Below, piece by piece: positions 21,647 to 34,239 of a stretch of 64,000 nt of DNA (position 1 is its first letter; each line of letters begins with the position of its first letter). This DNA comes from Caprella mutica (taxonomy: Eukaryota > Arthropoda > Malacostraca > Amphipoda > Caprellidae). The DNA lies in the NCBI GenBank assembly GCA_947561585.1, contig CANNZV010001831.1, forward strand, positions 1 through 64,000. The letters are read 5' to 3'. Made by a program: the position numbers and the translations under genes. The notes beneath the pieces are model-generated. The model made no database searches and was not told where the DNA came from. It saw only the letters and a program-made list of their open reading frames with translations.

Positions 21647-22056
21647 CCAGTCTGAAAAGAACAGCAGGATCTCTGGATTAATCCTGCGCCCAAGTCCTGT
21701 TTAATTCCTATGTTCCAATGTTATTTGCTGTGCCCAAATTCCAATTTCTGGAAAAAATCCTGGGCCTGAGGACCAGACTGGAAAACATAAATTCTAACAG
21801 AGTTACTCCTAACTTCATGCATTCCCATCAGTGATGTTTATCATCACAACAAGCCCAATTGTGAAGCATAAATGACTTATTTTACATCAGTTTTCACTGC
21901 GGAGTTGAAATTTATAAAATAATTTACTAATTTCTGCATTTTTTAGGGTTAAAATGAGTAATTTTTGTTCATTCTAAATTCCTAACAGAGTTACTAGTCA
22001 ATCTGAAATGAGTTATTATTCCACTCTGGCCTGAGGAGACATTCTTTTCAGACTGG
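21647..22056. mobile_element. family-A MITE split by a family-B MITE
   Basis: It starts CCAGTCTGAAAAG and ends CTTTTCAGACTGG. It is interrupted at 21773 by a B element. After removing 257 bp of B and one 8-bp duplication, 145 bp remain, identical in length to the uninterrupted A copy at 38030-38174. The outer duplication here is poor. Confidence 0.85.
21773..22029. mobile_element. family-B MITE, 257 bp, with perfect 8-bp duplication
   Basis: CCAGACTGGAAAAC at the left and the inverted CCAGAGTGGAATAA at the right. CCTGAGGA is duplicated at 21765-21772 and 22030-22037. It is nested in a family-A copy. A second copy is at 325-580. Confidence 0.88.
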
Positions 22057-22194
22057 TGATTAGATCCGGCTTGGTCCCCATTCGGTCCGTTTTGGACCCC
22101 AATCAATCTGTCCGTTTTGGACCACAATGGTCCGTTTTGGTCCCAAATTGGTCCGTTTTGGTACTCAATCCGCAATCGGTCCGTTTCGGTTCGG

Positions 22195-22441
22195 CCAGTC
22201 TGTAATTCGATTCCGTGGTAAATTCCACCGACATGTCGGAAGAATTTTTCTCCATTGAAAATAATATTCTGGCAAAGTCGGTAGATTTTTTGCTTTTTAC
22301 TCCTATGTTACCATTATTTTCGATGGAAAAATGGGTAAAATGTTGGTGGACACTGGATCAGCCAAATTACTGGAAATTTATGGTGGATTTTTTCAGCTTT
22401 TCAAAAAGTCAGTGGAATTTTGTGCACCAAATACAGACTGG
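22195..22441. mobile_element. family-D MITE, 247 bp
   Basis: CCAGTCTG at the left, ATACAGACTGG at the right, with flanks CGGTTCGG (22187-22194) and CGTTTCGG (22442-22449), a 7-of-8 match. It is the longest uninterrupted copy of the family. The ORFs here are chance. Confidence 0.78.
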
Positions 22442-22481
22442 CGTTTCGGTGATTATATTTTATTTTCTATACACCAGTTAA

Positions 22482-24360
22482 AATTAACATGGGAAGTTGG
22501 GAAGATGGAAACTAAATTAAAATTTTAAGACATCTGACAATTAGACATAATTGAGCAGTGAGTTTTGACCGCTTGAAATGTACTTAAGCCAATTACCTAA
22601 TTCTCTTTACCTGCGTCAAGGTCAAACTGACATACTACCTACTCTACTCATTACTCTCTTACCTGGCTAGCTATATCATAATATGGTTGAAATGTAGCTA
22701 AGCCAAGTAATTGGCTTTGTTGACATATTTTGTAACATAGTAAATGAAACTACAATAACAACAAATAAGTCAAATATAATCATATTTTTAAAACCATTTC
22801 CTATTAATCCTATACAGTACTCAATCTCACAGACTCATCACTCACACGTGTTTTCATACTTTCTGCTCAAGTTTCTGCTAAGGAATAAATTTATTAAATT
22901 GTTATTCTCGTTACCGGCTGACGTCACAAACTTTGCGTTCTATGAAAACAAATTTCAAGTTATTGTGAACTAAAAGTTTATAACCAAGCATGATATAAGT
23001 GTAATAAATCCATTAAAAGTTTAATGAATTTATATAAAAACTATAATTATCCATTTTTTGTACTCTTCAATATTGGAATTCAAACAGAGCAGCCATCTAT
23101 AGTATATAGATGGCCTTGGCAGTTCACGTAAGAGAATGCAATAAATTGAGTATTAACAGAAAAACGCCAGAGCAAAGTTTGTGTGGTTATTTGGTTGTAA
23201 ATGCCGTTTATTATACTTGATGATTATTGTTAGGTGCTAATCATACATTTATCAAATAGACTAATTTTTCTGGGGAATTAAACGTTTGAAGAAGGCATTT
23301 TAATATACGTCTTCGCGTGTCAAGACCTCGGATTCAAGTGTGTGTCTCTCCGGTTGACGGCTCATACAAAAGTAAGTTGGATGACGTAATGGTCAATTTA
23401 TTTATTATTATTTACATTTAATGAATCGAATACATCAATATTTTATATTCAAACAAACAAAAATAAGTATTAATTAAAATAGAGTATTCGTGAAAAAAGC
23501 AAGAATTAAAAACTATAGATTTAAATATTAAAATAAACACCCTGATAACATTGCACTATCGGGCCAACGTCGGTAAATGTTGGGAAGTAAAGGCACGATC
23601 GGGCATTGGCATGCCACCCAACAAACATATCCGAATCTATTCGATATCGGGTTGTGTCTAATTCGTTGCGTTGGTAGCGCATGCCGGTAATATATATGAA
23701 ATACACTTAAATTAGATATCTAACTGAATGTTTCTAAATTATTTGACTGTTTAGAAATCTAATTTGTTTCTACCATCAGTATCCAAAAATCTTCACTCTA
23801 GTCCGCATCGTTTATTTTCTAATCAGAAATCGTTTAATGCATATCGAAACAACACCAGTAAATAAATATCTATTATATTATTGAATTCCGTTTTAGAATA
23901 GATATCAAAAATTTCGTATAATTTATGATCAATTCCGATATCTACCTAAATGAATCGAAACTACACCAGTAAATAGATATATATTACATTACGTAATTCC
24001 GTTTTAGAGTAGATACCTAAGCAGAGAGTTGGTTTGGCAGTTCAGAGGGGCAATGCTTTCAGTATCCTGACGTTAGTCAAAGAGAAGTATGATAACCGCA
24101 GTTTGGATGTTGCCCTGTAACCTAGCTGCTATAAGCACGTCACAGTCGGTTGGAGGCCACTACCATTGGCGATGGTCGGAGCCATGGTCGTAGAACAGAG
24201 AAGCTAATCTTTTATTTTTTTTATTGTTCATTGTCTTGATGAAGATAGTTTAAAAAAATAAAAATCTCTCCATTTATGATCAGAATAGTGTTGCATCGCC
24301 AACCGAAAATGTATTTGAAAGATCAGATTTTTCTTTATCGTTGCTATTTAGAAACAATAA
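22482..24360. other. non-coding, no feature recognised
   Basis: AT-rich sequence without exon-like structure. 23521-23700 holds 'gggccaacgtcgg' motifs related to those at 26340-27020. 24040-24200 is less AT-rich and resembles nothing I can name. Confidence 0.4.
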
Positions 24361-24815
24361 GTGAAATATCATTTAGAAAGAGTACTGAATACTGTATATC
24401 GGTATCAATATAAATATCTGTATCAGGTAATAAATATTTTTAATTTAGATGTATGTGCATTTAATATCGATATGGTGTCTATTGCATTACTAAAACGCTT
24501 TCGTTTATATATCTTTTTTATTTATTTGAGTGTTGCATCTCTAATCTAAATATGTATCTAAACGATGCGATGTCTCTTTTGGGTTACTATTCTAGAAATG
24601 AAAAATGAAGATTCTATGCGTCATTTAGAAAGAGTTCTGACACAGTATAATGGTATCAACAATCCATCGAAACAGTTTTCAAATAACTTCAAATTAGATA
24701 TGATTTTTTGTCTCGCATTTGGTGTCTATTCCATTACTAAAACGCTTTCGTTTATATCTCTTTTTTTTATTTATTTGAGTGTTGCATCGCTAATCTACAA
24801 ATGTATCTGAACGAT
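24361..24815. repeat. tandem duplication of a roughly 230-bp unit
   Basis: Two adjacent units share 'catttagaaagagt', 'cattactaaaacgctttcgtttatat', 'tatttatttgagtgttgcat' and 'atgtatctraacgatgc'. A decayed third unit is at 26105-26235. The following segment (24816-24910) is repeated at 26230-26330, so the locus duplicated as a block. Confidence 0.7.
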
Positions 24816-25147
24816 GCAGAGGGATCAATTTGTTTCTTTTTTCTACATCGAAAGTGTAGAGCACGTTGTATCGTTTAGAAATATAATTGACACGACTATT
24901 TTTGCTGGGATGGTTATATTTTTAATGCTTTTGATTCATTCACTTTCATCACAGAACTTTCATCTTTACGATAAGTTAGTTGTGTCCTCAAAACGGTTTT
25001 TCAATTCGAGCTCATAGAAAATAAAATTTTCAACAAGTTACAATTATATAAATTCTTGACATACACCTGTATATTTCTACTTCGCTGTTATTACCATTCG
25101 TAATAAGACAGAGTTGTGATTTTTAAAATAAAAGCGGGGCCTACCAG

Positions 25148-25841
25148 TACAGTTAGGCCCCGCTTTAATTACCAAATCATGACTCAGTTTAATTACCAAA
25201 CGGTAATTAAATCTAGGAAAAGTAACAAGGAATATATATTTATAATTGTCACTTCTTGAATATGCATCTCATATTGTAATTTTCTATGAGTTATAATGAA
25301 AGAAAATTTGTTTGTGCGTTACAATTCTAAGTAAGCCTATTATTAAACAGTGCTTCAGTGTTTGTGACTGTGATGAAAGTTTAAGGTCGTGAATTTATGA
25401 AAGGTTTTAAAATCCATCCATAGATAACTCTCACTCAGTATAGGTTAGTATTAAATAGATACCTACTTGGATTTCTATAATTATTGTGTTACATTGAACA
25501 AACAGACATTTTATGCTCAATGAAATATTTTAGGTAGTAGAGTACTAAGTTCCAAGTTATTGGTTGGTTTTACAATTTCGGACACGTCAGAAAAGAAAAT
25601 ATTATAATTATCATTTAACTTCTATTCTAATTGGTATCATGGATACCAATTGAAAATTAAAGTTAAATACAGTTAATTCAACGGGACATGTTGAATTTCT
25701 GAACCAATTGCTTCTAATAACATTGATGCCTGAAATAATCACGGAAAACTTGTCTCCGTTTTCTATGTCTGCGAACGGTAATCATTTCGAGATATATCTC
25801 AAAATAATTACCACTTTTAATAAAGCTTAGGCCTGAGTGTA
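25148..25841. mobile_element. Tc1/mariner-type non-autonomous element, copy 2
   Basis: It starts TACAGTTAGGCCCCGCTTTA and ends AGCTTAGGCCTGAGTGTA next to TA. The interior matches 10448-11593, with internal deletions. It is non-coding. Confidence 0.65.
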
Positions 25842-25867
25842 TATAAATTTTTTTTTATCAAATTTAT

Positions 25868-25945
25868 CCAGATTGGCAGAGTGGTAGCGATCCAGAGCCC
25901 AGAACTGCATGTCCCAGGTTCGATACCCAGACACATCACTTCATA
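25868..25945 (+). other. tRNA-like sequence, probably a SINE head
   Basis: TGGCAGAGTGGTAG (25874-25887) fits an internal A box and GGTTCGATACC (25917-25927) fits a B box, at a spacing normal for a tRNA. The flanks do not pair into an acceptor stem that I can see. A tRNA-derived SINE or tRNA pseudogene is more likely than a working tRNA. Confidence 0.5.
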
Positions 25946-26099
25946 TCTCCCCATTTATTTGTATGTATAACATTAATAAAATTGATATGCCCCCAAATGT
26001 AAATTGCAATCTATGTAATAAAGTAGATGAAGGTAAGAAATACAGTTCGATATTTTAACTTTCTTCAGAAAATGTATCTTCAATATAGATATATATTTG

Positions 26100-27050
26100 A
26101 CATCGAATTTGCTGTCTATTTCGTTACTAAAACGCTTTCGTTTCTATGCATCATTTAGGAAGAGTATTGATATGTTTTTCCATTACTAAAAGTATTTCGT
26201 TTATATCTCTTTTTTATTTATCTAAACGATGCAGAGGGATCGCTTTGTTTCTTTTTTCTACATCAAAAGTGTAGAGCACGTTGTATCATTTAGAAATATA
26301 ATTGACACGACTATGTTTGCTGGGCAGTGTTATGATGCACTGGGCCAATGCAATGAAAATGACATTGGGCTAACGGTTGCCAAAATACACTGGCCCAATG
26401 AAGGGGAATATTGGTTAACTAATCCAGTGATTTTGCGATTTACCACTATATATTTATTATATACTGGTCTACCAGTTCTATTTGTCAGTTATCGACAGAC
26501 AATCAGAGAAAATAGGTGCAAACGATCTCTCACAACTTTAATCACACCAAAAAGCCAATTTAATATCATCAATTAAGTATATCTTTGAAATTGTAGCCGT
26601 TTCTGGAAATTTTGTATAAATAGGCCTGATATCCCATAAATTATTAATTTAACACCTTATTTATTTCCTTCATAAAAGTGAGCTTGGCCGCTAGTTAATT
26701 CATACATTTAGTATGAAAAGTTATTATCCGAGTGAAATAATTATTCACATTGAAAATTATACTTTCTATTCAATTTTAAATAAAAATATTGTTATTTGGT
26801 TAAAATATCATTGGTAAACTAATATAGATTTGAGTTTTAATTGGTATCTATTCTATTTTTTTTTTAATAAGTCGTTTATACGTGGTTATACTGTTCAGTG
26901 CTGGTGGACATCTGTGAGATGGGCCAGCGTCGGGCCTTTAATGGCTCAATACACCAATACCGGCATGACAACGTTGGCCCAGAGTTTCGTTCTGAATTGG
27001 GCCAACGTTGGCCCAACATTGTAATGTTTACTGGGCAGATGTTTTTGAAT
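26100..27050. repeat. duplicated block and GGGCCAACGTTGGCCC palindromes
   Basis: 26105-26330 repeats sequence from 24605-24910. 26330-26420 and 26900-27045 contain several forms of TGGGCCAACGTTGGCCC and 'actgggc', which look like binding-site repeats of a transposon end. The 115-residue ORF at 26229-26576 crosses these repeats and is not a gene. Confidence 0.45.
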
Positions 27051-27807
27051 GCTCTAATGATGCAATCAGTATGATGACTGCATCATACTATTTAATATTG
27101 GAAAAAGTTAATAAATATAAAATCATGTGAGTATATAAAAGAAAGAGAAAACTAATTTTTACTTAGATTCGACATTAATGAGTATAAGTATATACATAGG
27201 TGAATATATAAATTTATTTGTATTTATTATTTCAATCAAAGGAAAACAGAAAGCGGGTTTTAATGGCCAACACTACAAAATATAGATTATATGTAATTGC
27301 CTAAAATGTATTTTTTTAAAGTCAAATTGTAATACATACAGTATTCCGTAAAATAACACAGGTAAGTTCCTGTTAAAGTTTTGGTTTCATGACTTTCATG
27401 AATGAAAACCGTAATTACTTATCTACATTTAATAACACTTACTTACTTTATACTTGATGACGCTCCACCTTCCAGAGACTGTCCTTCCGACAGAGTGTCT
27501 TTTCAGGATAATGGTATTCGCAACGCCTCCCTACACATTACCTATGCTACGCTATTCCTATCAATCTCTTCCTCTCATCCCAGGCATTCTTAATATATCC
27601 ATTAACAACCTCCACTTCCAACCCCCAGAACCTCAGAAAATCCCTCACACTTCTGACACCATAACCCTCCCTCAACCCCTTCAGCCTCCCACACCCGACC
27701 AGAATTAAGTACTCCAAGTCTTCCTCCTCCAACCTACACAACGGACACTCCACTCTCCCACTCACAAACCTCTCCCTCCATCCCAGTCTCAACGTGTTAC
27801 CCCTCGC

Positions 27808-29630
27808 CAGAGATGGGCGAAAAGTACATCGAAAGTACTTAAGTACTAAGTACAAGTACTCGTAATTCAATGTACTTGAAGTGGTTGCCCAAGTACGCAA
27901 ATAAAAAAGTACTTTCAAAGTACAAGTACCAAGTACTTTTTAAAGTACTTTCAAGTACAAAGTACATTTACTTTACAATTTAAAAACTAATAATTTATAC
28001 TGTTAACTCTGATAGTACATCATCACAGTGACTCTTTTCTTTGATAGTACATCATCACAGTGACTCTTTTCTCTGATAGTACATCATCACAGTGACTATT
28101 TTCTATGATAGTACATCATCGCAGTGACTCTTTTCTCTGATAGTACATCATCGCAGTGACTCTTTTCTCTGATAGTACATCATCGCAGTGACTCTTTTCT
28201 CTGATAGTACATCATCACAGTGATTCTTTTCTCTGATAGTACATCATCACAGTGTCTCTTTTCTCTGATAGTACATCATCACAGTGACTATTTTCTATGA
28301 TAGTACATCATCGCAGTGACTCTTTTCTCTGATAGTACATCATCGCAGTGACTCTTTTCTCTGATAGTACATCATCACAGTGACTCTTTTCTCTGATAGT
28401 ACATCATCACAGTGACTCTTTTCTCTTATAGTACATTATCACAGTGACTCTTTTCTCTGATTGTACATCATCACAGTGACTCTTTTCTCTGATAGTACAT
28501 CATCACAGTGACTCTTTTCTTTGATAGTACATCATCACAGTGACTCTTTTCTCTGATAGTACATCATCACAGTGACTCTTTTCTCTGATAGTACATCATC
28601 ACAGTGACTCTTTTCTCTGATAGCACATCATCACAGTGACTCTTTTCTCTTATAGTACATCATCACAGTGACTCTTTTCTCTGATAGTACATCATCACAG
28701 TGACTCTTTTCTCTGATAGTACATCATCACAGTGACTCTTTTCTCTGATAGTACATCATCACAGTGACTCTTTCCTCTGATAGTACATCATCACAGTGAC
28801 TCTTTTCTATGATAGTACATCATCACAGTGACTCTTTTCTCTGATAGTACATCATCGCAGTGACTCTTTTCTCTGATAGTACATCATCACAGTGACTCTT
28901 TTCTCTGATAGTACATCATCACAGTGACTCTTTTCTCTGACAGCACATCATCACAGTGACTCTTTTCTCTGATAGTTCATCATCACAGTGACTCTTTTCT
29001 CTGATAGTTCATCATCACAGTGACTCTTTTCACTGATAGTACATCATCACAAGGACTCTTTTCTCTGATATTACATCATCACAGTGACTCTTTACTCTGA
29101 TAGTACATTATCACAGTAACTCACTGTACACGTCCACACGCTTATAATTCGTCAATGTGTTTGGTAAATATTGGTTGTGATATCTAGGTATCACAAAATA
29201 ATTATGTTCAATGTACTTAAATTGGTCAATATAACTCATAGTCTCTATACATGATCGTATGTCAGAATATATAAATATTCACCGCCACATAAAAGTATAC
29301 AATGTCTTACAGTCTTAGTTTTCGATTCTACTGTTTGACCTCTTCAAACTCTAGTTTTTATCCAGTTGCTGTTAATACAGTTTTGATGTGAAAATGAAAT
29401 AATTTTGTGGAGATTTTAGAACTAATCTTTTAAAAATCTCTTGACTGAAAGGAAAAAATGTACTTTGCAAAGTACTTTTTACTTGGAAAGTAACAAGTAC
29501 TTGTAAAAAGTACTTCTAAGTAATTATTCAAAGTACTTTTTAAAAAGTACTTCAAGTAGTACTTGAAGTACTTACTTGTTACTTAGTACTTTTACTTGGT
29601 ACTTGGGAAGTACTTTCCCGCCCATCTCTG
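27808..29630. mobile_element. hAT-like non-autonomous element, 1823 bp
   Basis: The termini are CAGAGATGGGCGAAAAGTAC and the inverted CAGAGATGGGCGGGAAAGTA. The 8-bp duplication CCCCTCGC is perfect (27800-27807 and 29631-29638). CAGAGATGGGC-type ends with an 8-bp duplication are typical of hAT elements. Both subterminal regions (27820-27970, 29455-29620) are packed with the palindromic core AAGTACTT. The middle is a 32-bp minisatellite and there is no transposase. It is inserted in the dead LINE. Confidence 0.92.
28005..29125. repeat. 32-bp minisatellite inside the hAT-like element, about 34 copies
   Basis: The unit is 'tgatagtacatcatcacagt' followed by 'gactcttttctc'. Variants (catcgcag, gactattttctatg) recur in blocks. 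The run starting 'agtgactattttctatg' at 28091 is repeated at 28283, that is 192 bp or 6 units later, so the array also expanded by multi-unit duplication. Confidence 0.93.
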
Positions 29631-31347
29631 CCCCTCGCCCCAAACAACAGCACGAAATTCCAACCATTAATTTGTCATAGATATCACCGCTCCCATCTTG
29701 TCTCCTCCCACTGAATCACTCTTCTTGTTATTTCTTCCCCCTCAACCTAGCTCACCCCCCCCACCCCAATCCTATCTCCGCTAAATATCCCTCCACTCTC
29801 CTACTCCACTTCGTACCTCTCTTTCCTCCTCTCCAAACTGTTCCACTATTCTTCTTGCTATGCCATTTTCCGATCTCCTCAGGTAACTGGCAAACTTAAT
29901 TTTAGTTTTCATGTCTCTAGCTATTACTGAAGAGCTTCCAACCACTCCTTGTAGAGTCACCACCGGCGTATAATCCGGGGCTCTCAACACTCTCCTCCAA
30001 ACTTCATTTTCTAACCTTTGAATGCTCTCCAAATCTCCCACGTTCCAAACCACCGTTTCACTTCCATGCAATACCCTCGGCAAAACTGCACCTTTCCAAA
30101 ACGTTTTCCCCATCATCATCCTCTGGCATGCTCTCGCTACTACACCATAAGTCACATTGACCATCTTCCTTGCGAGGTTTATTTTCTCAACTTTATGTGC
30201 TCTGAGACAAACTCTGCTATTATTAATTTTCATTCCCAGATACTTAATTTCCTTCACCAACCTCACATCTCCCAAATTTACCCCACTATCCCCTCCATCA
30301 TTAAAATCATACAGTAACTCTTCTCTTTGTTAATACTCAGCCCATATCTCCCACTTATCTCTTCCAACCTCCCAAGCATGCTCACCTCCTCCACCCTGCT
30401 TCTTGCCAAAATCAACCCATCATCGGCATAAATGATTATCGGTAGTCACATAAATCCACTGCTGTATCCCCCTCCAGCCCTCAGCACATCCTCTATTATT
30501 TGGCTGACTATCGTCAGGAACAGCTGCGGAGACCCCGTACACAATTGTCTTATCCCACACTGCACCTCCAACTCTCCTATTTCCTTTCCCTCCCTATAAA
30601 TTCTGGTTCTATCCCCCTCATACATATACACAGCATCAATCACACTCGGTTCACACCCAAACCTCAACAATGCTCCGACTAGGGCTCCTCTTTCCACGCT
30701 GTCAAAAGCCTTGCTGAAGTCAACAGCCACCACCTACAACTCCCTCTTCATCTGGAAACACACCTCCACCACCTGCGACAACATAAACGTCTTTTCCTCC
30801 AGTCTCCTCCCCTTCATGAATCCGCTCGAAAGAGATTTCACTCTTATATCGCTCAGCTCCTGCTCCACCATCCTATCCTTCAGAAGGCCCATGAAGATCT
30901 TATATCCTACTGTGGTGAGAGCAATAGTTCTGTGTTCCTTAGCTGAAGGTTTCTTGGTTTTTGGTATCATGCATGTTTTCGATACTTTCCACTCAATATC
31001 TGCCAAACCCCACCTCCATTAATTCATTATACACCTCCCTCATCTTCTCCATACACACCTCACTACTACCCAATGCTTTTATATATTTCCACCTTTAGAT
31101 TATCCAATCCCCTTGTTTACCATTTTTAATTTTCAAGATATTCTTCTTCATTTCTTCCCCTGTAAAAACCACCCTCTTTATCCATTTATTCACTCTTCCC
31201 ACCATCACCCTTGGTGATTCTATGTAGCATATGATTATTATCAATCCTCTACTCTTTCCTCATTTGAATACCTTCACTCCCTTTTTCACAGTAATCCCTA
31301 CGGTTTCTGCTCCATGTTTCCCTCATTACATTTTCTTTCTTTTGATA

Positions 31348-32676
31348 TAGGGGAGAACCGGGAATATTCGGACAGAGGGATAGTTTAGACAAGTCGTTTA
31401 AACATGTTTATAATTGTTGGAACTACCTCTTATTGCAACTGAATGTGTGCGAGGGGTTAACCGTCAGCTTTTTGAAAGATCCAGTGCGGAGATGAAGTAT
31501 TTTACCCCCAAGGTTTAATTTACTGTTTTCTTCAATATTGATGTAATTTTTCGTGATTCAATTGGATCGTGTATGGACTATATGAATACGAAACTGATTT
31601 TCAATCTCAAAGGTATGAATTATATCAATATTTCATGTTATGTTTGGTGTGTTAAAAAAATATTACAAATGAAATTAGAAAAATGGTGATATTTTTAATT
31701 TTTAATTGTCATTTGGGAAGGTTCGGGCACTTCTGTTTAGGTTAGTTCGGACGGTGTCCGAACCTTCCCTCTGTATCCGATTCAGTTCACCATTACAATT
31801 TATTGAAGTAATTCTTATTAAAAAGGACATTCTGAACTATTTTAATTGGCATAGCATTCGTTTATAAGATTAGTTGCAACTTTTAATATTAGTGTCTTTA
31901 TTTGACAGTTTGGCGATCGTATTCATCTTTTTCATTTTAAAAGGAAAACTGATAGAGTCCGTAATAAAGAAAGTACAGAAAAAACATTTGATAAATTCCA
32001 AAAATGTTTATCTGTCAGAAAAGCTGCTGAAATTAGATGTGTAACAAGATCTACACTTACGGACTATACTTTAAGCATTCGATGAAATATTTAAGATGTA
32101 ATTTACTAATTTTGGTGAATTCCAAGAAAATGGAAATAGTTATACCCAAAGTAAAAGGATATAGAATATACCTACCATTTGTTTTTGATATTTAGCTATT
32201 AAATATAAGGATAATTTCACAGTGATTACTCATAGGCTATCTATATTTTGTGGGAGATGATGATCAATCATTACAATAATATTATTATGATAAAATTTCA
32301 AATACGATGAATTATTACTGTGAATAACCAGTCATTATATATGGTTTATTTCAATTAAATTAGTAGATAGATCCGAATTCAATCCTATCGTTTAATTTCC
32401 CAAATTTCCAATGTTTTAACCATTTTTATGGTATCCGAATCATCCTCCCAGCTGGTCCGAAGTCTCCCTCTAGGAAGGAGCATTCGGACACTTGAACCTC
32501 TCTTACAATTTGTCTTATAACTTTCGAATGAAGGTTTAAACTGTAAAACAGTCTTAATAAAATTGAAGTAAAATGATTTATCTACATGCAGAAATATTTA
32601 CATAGTTAAACCCGAATTAGTTTACGAATTATTCATTTATCCCCAAAAGTGTCCGAGTGCTCCCGGTTCTCCCTTA
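31348..32676. mobile_element. pogo-like (Tc1/mariner) element relic, 1329 bp
   Basis: It begins TAGGGGAGAACCGGGAATAT and its other end, inverted, begins TAAGGGAGAACCGGGAGCAC. TA flanks it at 31346-31347 and 32677-32678. CGGACA motifs recur near both ends. It contains a short helix-turn-helix relic (31945-32085). It is inserted in the dead LINE. Confidence 0.8.
31945..32085 (+). pseudogene. Pipsqueak-type HTH relic of a pogo transposase
   Basis: The frame reads KTDRVRNKESTEKTFDKFQK then CLSVRKAAEIRCVTRSTLTD before a stop. This fits the psq helix-turn-helix pattern (..LRKAAK..GVPRSTL..) that starts many pogo/Tigger transposases. The rest of the protein is gone. Confidence 0.65.
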
Positions 32677-33213
32677 TAACTCCTCCAATAGTCCATCATG
32701 CATTCACTCTCCAGCTCCTCATCAACAACCTGCCCATCTAGAAATAAATCTGACTTTACTCCCTCACCACTCCTGTCATCCCTCAGCTTCTTGATCATTT
32801 CCCACATCTTCTTCCTACCTTTATCCTGTCAAATTTCTTTAGATATCTTCACTTAATATTTTGATTTGGCCTCCAAGACCTCTCTCTGTACCTTCCTTTT
32901 TTGATTCAGGTACATTCCCCACAATAAATTCTTTTCTCCACCTTAATTGTGCTATTCTATGTTATTTTGTTATAATTCCTTCTCAATTTTACTTCTTTTC
33001 TGATCTTATCATTCATCCACCTGGACTCCAGCTTTCCGGTTCCTTTATTTACCTTTATTTTCATCTTCTTCTTTATATGAGTGTACGCTTGTTACTTCAT
33101 TACTTCCTCCAACTTTCGTATATTCAGCTCTTTAATATCACCTAACTGCACCTCCATCCCCTGAACAAATACAGCGGTTAATCATAGTTACACTAAATTA
33201 TACAGAATTATAT

Positions 33214-33848
33214 AGGAGCAAGTAAAGATAACGCACTAGGATCCGTTATCTTTACTTGGTTAAATTCTGGTCCGTTATCTTTACTTGGTTAAATTGCGAT
33301 CCGTTATCTTTACTTGGTTAAATTCTGGTCTGTTATCTTTACTTGGACTTGGTTAAATTCTTAATATTTAAACAATAAGTGGAATATTGCCATATTGGAA
33401 TAATTTTTTGGAATTATATAGCTACATATACCATACCTCAAGAATTACTCCTTTCTTCACAACATTAAAATGGATTGTGATTCGTGCATATTACTACGAT
33501 GTATTATATCACTAATATAATTTATATCATTAATACACTGCGTCCACCAAAAATGTGGCCACTGTCATTGAATCTGCATGATTCTACATATTCATCATCC
33601 TTAGATAATATGCATAATATATTGATACCATGGATACGTAGATTAATTAATGAAATCTTAAATCTGCATGATATTTATAATCAATGGCAGTGGATAATTT
33701 TTGTTACAGTCAACATATGTATAATTATAATTTATTAATATAATAATTTATTATGTTGTATATTTACAAAAACTTAAAGAATGTATTTTTTTCTGATCCG
33801 TTATTTTTACTTGGTTCATTTCTGGTCCGTTATTTTTACTTGCTCCCT
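33214..33848. mobile_element. TIR MITE with subterminal repeats, about 635 bp
   Basis: Left AGGAGCAAGTAAAGATAACG; right inverted AGGGAGCAAGTAAAAATAAC. Next to the left end, the TIR-derived unit 'tccgttatctttacttggtt' is repeated in tandem three to four times (33240-33357); two units occur near the right end. No coding sequence is seen. Confidence 0.75.
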
Positions 33849-34239
33849 GAATTACAGCAATATATATTGGATTATTAATTATACCTACTCATAATTATTA
33901 ATTTACTACACAATAATTGCCGAAATTAATGAGGATTATTAATAACAATTGAGTCATATTCAAGAATCTATAAAGCTATCCATTTACCATTTTCATAGAA
34001 CCCTGACTATAGTCTAATTTGAACAAATTACCTGTAAGCTATTTGATTGAATATTGACAGCTGACCATGATTGAATTGTATATTAGGTATTGACCATTGA
34101 TTGAGGGTTGAACTTTTGGAGGACTTCTCACTGGTCCAACACTCTATTGGTCCGACACCCTATTAATCCGACGTCTCATTAGTCCGGCAATTACATCTTA
34201 TATCTCGTTTGCTTTTTTGAAATAAAAAATATATACTCA

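Larger units (their letters stand above)
21087..22194. mobile_element. element with inverted subterminal arrays of CCAAAACGGAC
   Basis: Left (21087-21175) has several direct copies of CCAAAACGGACAGATTGG. Right (22065-22194) has the same motif inverted (GGTCCGTTTTGGACC..). Arrays facing each other at two ends suggest a DNA transposon with repeated transposase-binding sites, later invaded by the A and B MITEs. The exact ends are not resolved. Confidence 0.5.
27430..33180 (-). pseudogene. dead second LINE (reverse transcriptase relic)
   Basis: Read on the minus strand from about 33150, broken frames give a basic linker, then RT segments HRTIALTTVGYKIFMGLLKDR, VAVDFSKAFDSVERGAL (30733 region), CTGSPQLFLTIVSQII and an ADD motif near 30425. 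KEIKYLGMKIN follows, and a C-terminal CPLCRLEEEDLEYLILVGCGRL (27547-27810) resembles the terminal knuckle of LINE ORF2 proteins. Frameshifts and stops are frequent. The body is split by a pogo-like element (31348-32676) and a hAT-like element (27808-29630). The clade was not determined; it differs from the intact LINE at 2841-9100. Confidence 0.85.

Noticed and set aside
25868..25945. Functional tRNA gene
   Set aside because: A and B boxes fit but no acceptor stem pairs, so it is listed only as tRNA-like.
26340..27030. TGGGCCAACGTTGGCCC motifs as ends of one transposon
   Set aside because: The two groups are in the same orientation and no terminal inverted repeat or target duplication could be fixed.
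28005..29125. CRISPR-like array
   Set aside because: Units are contiguous 32-bp repeats without unique spacers, in a eukaryotic hAT-like element.
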